Shown piece by piece: positions 27,364 to 34,747 of a stretch of DNA of 45,999 bases; positions within the stretch are counted from its first letter, which is position 1, and every line of letters begins with the position of its first letter. A program made the position numbers and the translations under genes. The notes under the pieces are model-generated. The model was given only the letters and a program-made list of their open reading frames with translations, searched no databases and had not been told where the DNA came from. This DNA comes from an uncultured Planctomycetota bacterium (GTDB taxonomy: Bacteria; Planctomycetota; Planctomycetia; Pirellulales; Thermoguttaceae), in NCBI GenBank assembly GCA_902786505.1, contig CADACS010000019.1, positions 1 to 45,999 of the forward strand, written 5' to 3'.

Positions 27364-28578
27364 ATGAAAAGTAAAAATGAACAAGAATGTTTGAAGAAAG
27401 TAAGACTTAAGGACATGATTGAGGGAGAGCATGAAGCTTTAACTCTGGTTGAACGCGACAATTACGACGGCGCTATAAAACTATTGGCTGATAAGTACAA
27501 AATAGGTCTAAATACTAAGAATCCCAAAGGCCGTAATATTTTATTTATAGTGCGAGAGGGATTCCATGGAAGTACGAATGAAAAAAAGCTGTTCAAATTT
27601 ATGGAAAGTTTGATTAAGGCAGGCGCAGACGTAAACTGTCAAGATAAATATCAACTTACGATGTTGCATTTCGCTGTTTTAGAAGGTCTTCCCCTTATAT
27701 GCAAGTTACTACTGGAAAATGGAGCGAATCCTAATTTGTTAAACCAACTTGATAGATCGCCCCTTGATTATGTAATTGATCATTATCCATCCGATTCAGC
27801 TCAGGATTGTCTGTCGGTACTGTTGCTCGGAGGAGCCGATCCTTTTTTACCTCACCGTACTTGGGAATCATATAACTTTAAAGAACGGCTTATCGACCGG
27901 TCCGAAAGCATAAACCCGGAACATCCGGAAGAAGAACGACTAAGAAAGATATACCGCCGAACAATGGCGCAACTTGAAATAGAGAAGAACGCCGGCGTTA
28001 CTTCTTCGGGAATCTATTTTTCAAAAGACGGAATACTTTACGCTGACGAGGGAAGAAAACTTATTCGCATTCTTCGCAACTATCCGTCCGACGAGGTAGT
28101 TGTTCCGGACGGAGTCGAAGAGATTGTCGAAGGAGCGTTTTCCTGTTGTTCTAACATAAAGTCTGTCGTTATACCTGAGAGCGTCGTTTCCATAGAACAG
28201 TTTGCGTTCTCCTATTGTACTTCTTTGAAATCAATACGGATTCCTAATGGCGTTACAGTAATAAAGAACGGGACTTTTGAAGGTTGTTGGGATTTGCAGT
28301 ATGTTCAATTACCCGAAGGTCTTACGGAGATAGAGGGCGCGGCATTTTTTCATTCCCTTTCGCTGAAGTCTGTTGTCATTCCTGATAGTGTAACCGATAT
28401 AGGCCTTGTTGCTTTCGAACCTCCAACAACGATTCGCGGTAAGAAGGGATCATATGCTGAATCTTATGCGGAAGAAGAGGAACTCCCTTTTCGTGTTGTA
28501 AGGAACCATTATCTTTTTACTCTGATAAGTAAGATGATGAAACGTTTCGTCAAGAAAACATTTCCTTCACGAGGATGA
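27364..28578 (+). CDS. Ankyrin-repeat plus BspA-type leucine-rich-repeat protein
   Basis: The product has 404 residues without a signal peptide. Residues of about 25-165 are ankyrin repeats (LIKAGADVNCQDKYQLTMLH, then LLLENGANPNLLNQ and LLLGGADPFLPH). Residues of about 215-375 are BspA/LRR_5-type leucine-rich repeats (VVPDGVEEIVEGAFSCCSNI, IPESVVSIEQFAFSYCTSL, IPNGVTVIKNGTFEGC), ending in SYAESYAEEEELPF, a common family ending. Both are protein-binding scaffolds. The gene is visibly A/T-rich compared with the flanking chromosome, a sign of transfer. It lies between repeat copies A and B, next to the polymorphic toxin locus. Ankyrin proteins occur as immunity proteins in such loci, so this role is possible here but not shown. 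Confidence 0.8.
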   Translation: MKSKNEQECLKKVRLKDMIEGEHEALTLVERDNYDGAIKLLADKYKIGLNTKNPKGRNILFIVREGFHGSTNEKKLFKFMESLIKAGADVNCQDKYQLTMLHFAVLEGLPLICKLLLENGANPNLLNQLDRSPLDYVIDHYPSDSAQDCLSVLLLGGADPFLPHRTWESYNFKERLIDRSESINPEHPEEERLRKIYRRTMAQLEIEKNAGVTSSGIYFSKDGILYADEGRKLIRILRNYPSDEVVVPDGVEEIVEGAFSCCSNIKSVVIPESVVSIEQFAFSYCTSLKSIRIPNGVTVIKNGTFEGCWDLQYVQLPEGLTEIEGAAFFHSLSLKSVVIPDSVTDIGLVAFEPPTTIRGKKGSYAESYAEEEELPFRVVRNHYLFTLISKMMKRFVKKTFPSRG

Positions 28579-28603
28579 CGGACGCTGTTAATAAACGATA
28601 CTG

Positions 28604-28728
28604 GCGCTGTTGAACTAGATTCTATTTTAAAACAACGGCGCCGGGAGCGGGGCGCCGCGAAACGCTTGATTTTAGTTCTGCCTTTGGTATTATATGCGGA
28701 GGACGCGCCTGTTGCTCGTGGCGTTTTT
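28604..28728 (+). repeat. Island repeat, copy B
   Basis: Positions 28617-28728 match copy A (112 bp, about 94%). Positions 28604-28646 are identical over 43 bp to copy C at 35703-35745. The left end (GCGCTGTTGAACTAG) equals the last codons and stop of the gene ending at 35717, although here no such gene precedes it. It therefore looks like a recombination scar. Confidence 0.85.
28666..28693 (+). promoter_or_regulatory. Promoter-like pair inside repeat copy B
   Basis: TTGATT (28666-28671), 16-nt spacer, TATTAT (28688-28693), as in copy A. It lies 110 nt or more upstream of a better promoter for the same gene, so it may be a second start or a relic. Confidence 0.4.
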
Positions 28729-28806
28729 TATAGGCTTATTTAGCTATGACTTCGCGGCGTAAAAACAGATTCTTCAAAATAATTTTCAAAAAATTTTTGA
28801 AAAATC

Positions 28807-28835
28807 TTGACGCCGCTAAAATCCGCAGATATACT
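28807..28835 (+). promoter_or_regulatory. Promoter of the polymorphic toxin gene
   Basis: TTGACG (28807-28812) and TATACT (28830-28835) are separated by 17 nt, one of the best promoter matches in the window. It is preceded by A/T tracts (28770-28806) that resemble an UP element. The gap 28579-28937 holds this promoter, repeat copy B and the leader hairpin. Confidence 0.7.
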
Positions 28836-28896
28836 CTCAGTTAGTAGGGGTGGAGAAGCGTCTCTTTTCTTAACCGTTTAAGGCAGGGGCCGTCTC

Positions 28897-28919
28897 CAAT
28901 ATGCAGTCCTTGCATATTG
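28897..28919 (+). other. Leader hairpin just before the toxin start
   Basis: A perfect 9-bp inverted repeat (28897-28905 and 28911-28919) with a 5-nt loop ends 18 nt before the ATG and about 10 nt before the AAAGGG box. It could control translation of the toxin or bind a regulator. Confidence 0.45.
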
Positions 28920-28937
28920 CTGACAAAAGGGTTGGTT

Positions 28938-31163
28938 ATGGGTTTCCCACTGAGTTTTTCTAAGTCACGCCGCGCAAAGAAGCCCGGTAAGGGCCGCGCG
29001 GCTCGGTTTAGAGCTCTTGAGGAACGCGCTCTTTTGTCGGCTGTTAGGGTTACCGCGCTTGATTTTCTGACGTTTGAAGGTTCTAACTCTAAGACGGGCG
29101 TGTCCGATCCGGAACGGTTCGACTGGCACGAAGTCGGATGCGGGCGTTCTTCCGGCGGCCATACAGCCGCATGCTGGGGCAGTCAGGAGTCGTACCGGCA
29201 GGACATGCTGAGCATGTCGGCGGAATACGCGGACGGTCTCGCGTCGGAGACGGCGCTCAAAAACGCGATTCTGACGGCGAGAGGAACGGCTCTTTCGAGC
29301 TATGTAACGGCGCTCGAAAACGCGGACAGCTCGACGGTTACTCTTGGACTCGTGGAGACAGACGGGCCGTTCACGCTTACGGAAACGGATCTTGCGTACG
29401 GCGCGGGAATTTCGCAAACGCTCGGAAACGTCAGCGGCACGATTCTTATCGGCGCCGCGACCGGCGGTATGACCAAATGGGCGAGCGTGTGCAGCAACGC
29501 TTCAAAAGGGACTTACGCGGTTGCAAGAGCGATTAATGCGTGGGACATGGCAGGAAACGTCGCGGGCGTCGCGACGAGCGTCTATGATATGAGCGAAAAC
29601 GGTCTGTCCGTCGGCAACGTTTTGACTGCGGCAGGATCGGTTCTCGGCCTTTCGGGCAATATTAGCGGCGCGATCGCTAAGCGCGGGTGCTTTACTGCGG
29701 GAACTCAGGTTCTCGTCGGCGAAACGACCGAGACGGTCGCCGCGTCGGACGGGCCCTACTCGTTTGTAGTCGACAATACGACGGCGGCTCTGTGGATTGT
29801 CGTCGGAGTTTCCGCGACCGCCTCGTTCGCCGTTCGGCAATTGAAGAAAAGGCGGGAAGAAAAGACTGAGCAGAAGCGAGGCTCTGTGGCTGCGGCTGTT
29901 CGAGCCGCTCAGACCGACGCGGACGCCGGCGATTCTTTAGGCGGTTCTGCCAATAAAAACTCCGAAAGAACGGCAAAAAGATTTTCCGCATTAAGCGTCG
30001 TCAGCGTCTGCTTATTATTGATCTCATTGGCGGCGCTCTTCTTCGCCGTAAATGGCGCCAGTCGCGTAAAAGCGGAACCGGAACCGGCGAAGACCGCCGT
30101 CGACGGTCAAAAGCGGTACATAACCAAGAATATCGAAGATATTCGTATTGGCGAACGCACGCTTGGAACGAATCCGCAGGGCTCCGTTCCCTGCGAAAAC
30201 GACGCAGTCTTTTCACAAGTTAAACATTACAGTTACTCGCTTTGTTATCGGAAAGGAAACGGAACGCAATGCAATATTAAATTGCTGCGTCCCGAAGATT
30301 GGCTCGATTACGAAGACGTTCGGCTGCGCCGCGAAGCCGACGGCAAAGTTTTCGACGAAAGCGATTTTCAGACGTCAGAAACGATCCCGCTCGAAACGGT
30401 CGACGATTGCGACGTCGAAGTTTGGCTGGAACTTCCGGAAATGGGCGTCGTCGGCTGGGCGAAGCTGATCGAAATCGACGACGAGGTAATAGTCCAACCC
30501 GGCCTAGGAAACGTCGTAACCGGAACGTTCGAACACATATCCGACGAGGTAGTCGATCTTCAAATCGAAGGCCAAGAGAAACCGATCGGTTGTACGGCGA
30601 ATCATCCGTTCTGGTCGGTCGACCGTCAGGATTTCGTTGACGCCGGTCTTTTGAAGGAAGGCGAACGCGTCCAACTCTACAGCGGCGAAACGAAACGCGT
30701 TGTTCAGAGACTGCCGCGTCCCGGCCCGCAGAACGTATATAATCTCGAAGTCTATTCCGAGCATGTGTATTGCGTTGAAGACCTTGGGATACTTGTTCAT
30801 AATAAATGTAATGAACGATACTATAAGCCCAACGGAAAAATACGAAGATTCGATGGGCATAAACCCGCTTATGAGGTTAATGAAGCACATGTTTTTGGGC
30901 CAAAGTATGTAATAGGTAAAACTCCGCTGCCGGCAGATGCACAAGAAGTATTTTCAAAAGCTATACCCAGCGACCCAGATAATCCATCTGTTTGGTTTGC
31001 AAAAAATGAAGCAGGCAAAATTTATCGTTATTCTCTTAACCACGATAAAACAGTCGCTCATTTTAGCGGGATATATTTAGAAGGCCCTGGAACAAGAAAT
31101 ATTACTGATTATGCAAGGTTGAGATTGGGGATTCTTAAAAGAAAGGGTTTAAAATGCCGATAG
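28938..31163 (+). CDS. Polymorphic toxin with LEPR-XLL-like N-terminus and membrane-interrupted HINT domain
   Basis: The product has 741 residues from the ATG at 28938, preceded by AAAGGG; a TTG at 28917 is rejected. The basic N-terminus ends in RFRALEERALLSA (about 23-35), which resembles the LEPR-XLL export motif of large planctomycete proteins. A Gly/Ala/Ser-rich region follows. The HINT (intein-like) domain starts at Cys251 (GCFTAGTQVLV) but is interrupted by about 130 residues with two hydrophobic segments (about 280-299 and 352-372). It resumes at about 396 (TKNIEDIRIGERTLG), has TANHPFWS (His556), and ends in LVHN at 622. HINT domains of polymorphic toxins release the C-terminal toxin by self-cleavage. 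The 119-residue tip (623-741) is A/T-rich and unrecognised (VWFAKNEAGKIYRYSLNHDK); a nuclease-like role is a guess. The next gene overlaps its stop by 10 nt. Confidence 0.85.
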   Translation: MGFPLSFSKSRRAKKPGKGRAARFRALEERALLSAVRVTALDFLTFEGSNSKTGVSDPERFDWHEVGCGRSSGGHTAACWGSQESYRQDMLSMSAEYADGLASETALKNAILTARGTALSSYVTALENADSSTVTLGLVETDGPFTLTETDLAYGAGISQTLGNVSGTILIGAATGGMTKWASVCSNASKGTYAVARAINAWDMAGNVAGVATSVYDMSENGLSVGNVLTAAGSVLGLSGNISGAIAKRGCFTAGTQVLVGETTETVAASDGPYSFVVDNTTAALWIVVGVSATASFAVRQLKKRREEKTEQKRGSVAAAVRAAQTDADAGDSLGGSANKNSERTAKRFSALSVVSVCLLLISLAALFFAVNGASRVKAEPEPAKTAVDGQKRYITKNIEDIRIGERTLGTNPQGSVPCENDAVFSQVKHYSYSLCYRKGNGTQCNIKLLRPEDWLDYEDVRLRREADGKVFDESDFQTSETIPLETVDDCDVEVWLELPEMGVVGWAKLIEIDDEVIVQPGLGNVVTGTFEHISDEVVDLQIEGQEKPIGCTANHPFWSVDRQDFVDAGLLKEGERVQLYSGETKRVVQRLPRPGPQNVYNLEVYSEHVYCVEDLGILVHNKCNERYYKPNGKIRRFDGHKPAYEVNEAHVFGPKYVIGKTPLPADAQEVFSKAIPSDPDNPSVWFAKNEAGKIYRYSLNHDKTVAHFSGIYLEGPGTRNITDYARLRLGILKRKGLKCR
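30068..30181 (+). repeat. HINT-junction repeat, first copy (114 bp)
   Basis: It differs by one base (near 30122) from 32103-32216, while the sequences on both sides have diverged clearly. It encodes the stretch from just after the second membrane segment to the first HINT strands (KAEPEPAKTAVDGQKRYI and following). Confidence 0.9.
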
Positions 31164-31741
31164 CATACAGCAAAGACACATTTGCATTTCAATTTGATAT
31201 TAAAGATATAATAATTTCACAGGGCCGCAAATGGGTTTACGGTTCCTTTTTACTATGGATTCAAGGAAAAAGCATAGGAGATCCGTACGATTACGCAGTA
31301 CTAGACCATTGCTATGGTTGGATTTGCGATTTTGAAGATCTTCATATGCATCAAGACACTCAGGAATTTTCCTCATTAAGCGCCCAAGAGATATTGACTT
31401 TGTATAACAAATATTATCTAGGCTCAGGAGACTACGCTTCTGTCGACGAAGCCATAGAAGCCGCCTTAAACAAATCCCCTGAGGACATATCGTTTGGTAT
31501 ACATATGGGGCAGGAACTAAATATTTCTGAATTTGGAATGTCTTCGTTTGACGACGTTACTCTGCTAATGTTAGACTACGATCCGTTATGTAAACGTATT
31601 ATAGCACAGCAATCTTCCGAACCTCCAATGGAATTTATCGTTCGAAAAGACGACATATTAAAAGCCATTGAAGAATTCAAGAAATTATATTTAGCGGAAG
31701 TAGCGAAGTTTGAGAAAACACATGTTATTGATATACATTAA
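31154..31741 (+). CDS. Imm42-like immunity protein
   Basis: The product has 195 residues and is cytosolic (no signal peptide). Its ATG lies inside the end of the toxin gene (10-nt overlap), with AAAGGG 6 nt upstream, so translation is coupled. The N-terminal half (FAFQFDI, then KWVYGSFLLWIQGKSIGDPY) has the pattern I recall for immunity family Imm42, in which an acidic-aromatic domain of about 160-190 residues binds the cognate toxin tip. The rest is acidic with several aromatic residues. The gene is markedly A/T-rich, like the toxin tip and unlike the HINT part. By position it should protect against the toxin domain just upstream; the pairing is inferred. Confidence 0.7.
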   Translation: MPIAYSKDTFAFQFDIKDIIISQGRKWVYGSFLLWIQGKSIGDPYDYAVLDHCYGWICDFEDLHMHQDTQEFSSLSAQEILTLYNKYYLGSGDYASVDEAIEAALNKSPEDISFGIHMGQELNISEFGMSSFDDVTLLMLDYDPLCKRIIAQQSSEPPMEFIVRKDDILKAIEEFKKLYLAEVAKFEKTHVIDIH

Positions 31742-31770
31742 AAGGGCTTCTTCGAAAGGCGGCCTTTACT

Positions 31771-31798
31771 TGACGGACATAACGGCTCCGATATAAAT
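31771..31798 (+). promoter_or_regulatory. Promoter of the second HINT cassette
   Basis: TTGACG (31771-31776) and TATAAA (31793-31798) are separated by 16 nt, about 185 nt before the start of the truncated cassette. This suggests that the second cassette is transcribed on its own rather than being a silent tail reservoir. Confidence 0.6.
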
Positions 31799-31983
31799 AG
31801 TTGGGCGGTTCTAAAAACTCCAGCTGCGAACGATAAAAAAGGACGTCGTTTTTTACGCCCCAGCCGACTTCCTTAGGGCGGTTAACGTCGATTTCGGCGG
31901 GGCAAAAGACAGACGCGCCTACCTAACGGGCTTATGTTAACAGATGAAAAGTCCATGGTTACGCGCAATGCGGAACAGAATAA

Positions 31984-33183
31984 ATGTCCGGAAAAACACC
32001 TCGCAAAAATCCGATTAACTCTTTTTTGGACGTCGTCAGCGTCTGTCTGGTATTGATTTCTTTAGTGGCGCTCTGCTTTGTCGTCACTAAGCCCTATCGA
32101 TCAAAAGCGGAACCGGAACCGGCGAAGACCGCCGTCGACGGTCAAAAGCGGTACATCACCAAGAATATCGAAGATATTCGTATTGGCGAACGCACGCTTG
32201 GAACGAATCCGCAGGGGCGTCTTGATTCGGAACTTGACGAATCGGTCTTCCAGATCCTTCCTCACTGCGGTTTCTCGCTTCGCTATACCAGCGAAGACGG
32301 GTCGCGGTGCGATATCCGGCTGCTCCGCCCGGCAGACTGGCTTGACTGGGAACCGACGCGGCTTTGCAGAACGTCCGACGGTCAAGCGGTCGACGCGATC
32401 GACCTCGTCTCCGAAGAACTTGCGTCTGGCGGATTTGATATTGGTCCCGAGTACGAAACCGCCGTCTGGCTCGATCTTCCCGAAATGGGGATCGTTGGCT
32501 GGGCTTCCGTCGTCGACATAGACGAAGACGTTTGCATTGAGGAAGGACGCGGCAACGTCGTAACCGGAACTTTTGCCCATACTTCCAGAAACGTCATTGA
32601 TCTTTTTGTCGAAGGTCAGACGGAGCCGATCGGCTGTACGGCGAATCACCCATTCTGGTCGGTCGACCGTCAGGAATTCACGGCGGCTGGCGAACTGCGC
32701 GAGGGCGAACGTCTTGCGCTTTACAGCGGCGAGACGAAAAGAGTCGTTCAGAAACTGCCGCGGCCCGGTCCTGAGGTTGTATACAATCTTGAAGTTTACG
32801 GCGAACATGTCTACCACGTCGCTTCCGGCGGGCTTCTGGTACACAACGACTGCCCCTTTGATTGGCATCACACTATTCCGCGGGAGATATACAACCCGAG
32901 ATCAAAGAGTACCGTTCCCCTTTTGCCGCCAGAGTTGGCCAAAGATCCCCGTATACGCGGCGTAAGGGGTAGTCCTAATATGATAGAGATACCCAAAGAC
33001 ATACACAGGACGCTTCATAAGGAGGGGTACAACGATAGTTGGCGTGAAGCCGTAGAAACTCTTATAAAGGAAAAAGGAGACGTCAAAAAAATTACCGTAG
33101 ACGATATCCTCAAAATTCGCGAAGATATTTTGGCTAAATACGATTTGACGAAATACTGGAACGCAAGAATAACAAAAAAGTAA
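31984..33183 (+). CDS. Truncated HINT cassette with HNH-like toxin tip
   Basis: The product has 399 residues; a stop codon (TAA) directly precedes the ATG in frame, so it cannot be longer. It begins with a membrane segment (NSFLDVVSVCLVLISLVALC, about 12-36) and then the HINT domain from about residue 59 (TKNIEDIRIGERTLG) to LVHN at 288, including TANHPFWS near 218-225. The first HINT strand with the catalytic Cys (as in GCFTAGTQV of the upstream toxin) is missing, as are the export motif and repeat region. The 111-residue tip has WHHTIPREI, then GSPNMIEIPKDIHRTLH and YNDSWREAVE, a pattern I associate with HNH/SitA-like nuclease toxins; nuclease activity is inferred. Either it is expressed as a membrane protein or it is a cassette waiting for recombination. 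Confidence 0.75.
   Translation: MSGKTPRKNPINSFLDVVSVCLVLISLVALCFVVTKPYRSKAEPEPAKTAVDGQKRYITKNIEDIRIGERTLGTNPQGRLDSELDESVFQILPHCGFSLRYTSEDGSRCDIRLLRPADWLDWEPTRLCRTSDGQAVDAIDLVSEELASGGFDIGPEYETAVWLDLPEMGIVGWASVVDIDEDVCIEEGRGNVVTGTFAHTSRNVIDLFVEGQTEPIGCTANHPFWSVDRQEFTAAGELREGERLALYSGETKRVVQKLPRPGPEVVYNLEVYGEHVYHVASGGLLVHNDCPFDWHHTIPREIYNPRSKSTVPLLPPELAKDPRIRGVRGSPNMIEIPKDIHRTLHKEGYNDSWREAVETLIKEKGDVKKITVDDILKIREDILAKYDLTKYWNARITKK
32103..32216 (+). repeat. HINT-junction repeat, second copy (114 bp)
   Basis: Identical to 30068-30181 except for one base (near 32157). It marks the likely crossover point between the two HINT cassettes. Confidence 0.9.
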
Positions 33184-33187
33184 AACC

Positions 33188-34594
33188 ATGACAAAACAAA
33201 CGACTGTTTTATTTGAGGATTACGACCCTTCTAATCTGAACGAATGGGACGACGTCCTGCCCTACGAGTTCGTTATTAAAGAGAGCGCCGGCAACGACGA
33301 GACGACGTGTCCCGCTTCATTTGACGAAATTTACGATTATCTAAAAACGGAGGACGGTCTTACTCGAAAAGTTAAACTAACGTTTGTCAGAACGGCTGAA
33401 ATGAACGGAATCGTTTACTGGCTGTGGAAGTTCCGCAGCGGGGGCGATCCCTTTTATTTAACGGTCGTTCGCGAGCCAGACGGACAAACTGTAATCGGAT
33501 CGGACGACGCGTACAGTTACACGCCTGAACAGTATTTAGTTTGCGATTACTACGTCAATTGCGATTATCCCAGTCCTTCGACGTCATGGGAAGAATTCCA
33601 AAAAGAACGGGACGCGAAAGCGAAGAAGCAAGCTCTCTTAGAAGAGAAGGAAGAGGAAAAGCGGCTGCATGAAGAGGACGCAAAACGAAAGATTCTGGCA
33701 AAATGGTTGGACGGATGCGAACTCAGCGAATGGAAGCTTAGTTTCGTTAAACCGGAATATCTGTCGTCAAAGGTCGACGTATTATCCCTTCCCGCGACTT
33801 TTTCCGAGACGGAAATCGAAAATGAAGACAAATTAGCGCCGGGCGCGTTATGGACGTTCAACGTCGGCGGAGTCGCGGTCAAATTTCATTGGTGTCCTCC
33901 CGGACAGTTCATGATGGGCCGCCCGCCGGAGGAACCGTATCCCGGCGACGAACTTGATTTGACTTGGCTTAAGCTGTACAAAGACGAACTGTATCATCCA
34001 GTGATCCTAACAAAAGGATTTTGGATTACCGAAGTCCCCGTTACGCAGGAACTCTATTCTCTGATCATGGGCTACAATCCTTCGGAATGTCAGGGGCCGC
34101 GGCGTCCGGCGGGAAACGTAAGCTGGGTCATGGCGCAGGTTTTTCTCGAAGAAATAACGAAACTCGCGCCCAAAGGGAGAGTCTTTCAACTGCCCACGGA
34201 GGCGCAATGGGAATACGCGTGCCGGGCGGGCACCACTACCCGTTATAATCTCGGAGACGAACTGAAAGGGGGCGACGCCTCTAACTTTAGTCGCAAAGCT
34301 CTTCCGGAAGTCGGCCTGGGTAGGCCGAATCTCTGGGGAATCTACGACATGCACGGATTGATTGAGGAGTGGTGCTCCGACTGGTACAGGAAAAAGTACC
34401 TTCTCAGTAAAAAGGATCCGATCGGTCCTAAAGATCCGCCTGCAAAATACCCGACAAAAGTCCTGCGCGGAGGTTATTATCTTTCATCTCCGGCAAGCTG
34501 TCGGTCGTGCGCCAGAGAATCTAACAGTCCTACGATAGACTGGCCAGAATTTGGTTTCCGCTTCATTATGGCGCGAGCGGAAAAGACGAAGTGA
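33188..34594 (+). CDS. Candidate immunity protein fused to an FGE-sulfatase (SUMF1) domain
   Basis: The product has 468 residues and starts 4 nt after the HINT/HNH cassette, the position of its immunity gene. Residues of about 1-135 are acidic and aromatic and match nothing I know, the profile of an immunity domain (TFVRTAEMNGIVYWLWKFRS). A Lys/Glu-rich, probably coiled-coil linker spans about 135-175. The region from about 225 to the end is an FGE-sulfatase domain: FHWCPPGQFMMGRPPEE, FWITEVPVTQELYSLIMGYN, LPTEAQWEYACRAG, NLWGIYDMHGLIEEWCSDWY and FGFRFIMAR. The two Cys that perform formylglycine formation in true FGE are not conserved in the SCRSCARESNSP stretch, so a binding rather than oxidase role is likely. 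No signal peptide is seen. Confidence 0.8.
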   Translation: MTKQTTVLFEDYDPSNLNEWDDVLPYEFVIKESAGNDETTCPASFDEIYDYLKTEDGLTRKVKLTFVRTAEMNGIVYWLWKFRSGGDPFYLTVVREPDGQTVIGSDDAYSYTPEQYLVCDYYVNCDYPSPSTSWEEFQKERDAKAKKQALLEEKEEEKRLHEEDAKRKILAKWLDGCELSEWKLSFVKPEYLSSKVDVLSLPATFSETEIENEDKLAPGALWTFNVGGVAVKFHWCPPGQFMMGRPPEEPYPGDELDLTWLKLYKDELYHPVILTKGFWITEVPVTQELYSLIMGYNPSECQGPRRPAGNVSWVMAQVFLEEITKLAPKGRVFQLPTEAQWEYACRAGTTTRYNLGDELKGGDASNFSRKALPEVGLGRPNLWGIYDMHGLIEEWCSDWYRKKYLLSKKDPIGPKDPPAKYPTKVLRGGYYLSSPASCRSCARESNSPTIDWPEFGFRFIMARAEKTK

Positions 34595-34747
34595 TATTAT
34601 TTACATAAGTGAGGCGCACGCGGTAGAAATGAACAATGGAGAAAAACTTATTTTTTATCTTGACAATGGTTGGTTAGGAGGGGAAACAGGAGTTTTTACA
34701 GAAATACCTAATAATATTTTCAAATAACAGACTTTAGAAAGAAAGCG

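Noticed and set aside
31944..32018. Short frame starting with ATGAAAAGT upstream of the second HINT cassette
   Set aside because: It shares 14 bases (31939-31952) with the start region of the ankyrin/LRR gene, but it ends after 24 codons and overlaps the cassette in another frame; chance cannot be excluded.
33188..34594. Assignment as an active formylglycine-generating enzyme
   Set aside because: The two catalytic Cys are not conserved in the SCRSCARESNSP stretch and no sulfatase gene is nearby.
34629..34727. 32-codon frame between the FGE-fusion gene and the first membrane paralogue
   Set aside because: No ribosome-binding site and no recognisable motif; possibly a gene remnant, but too short to support.
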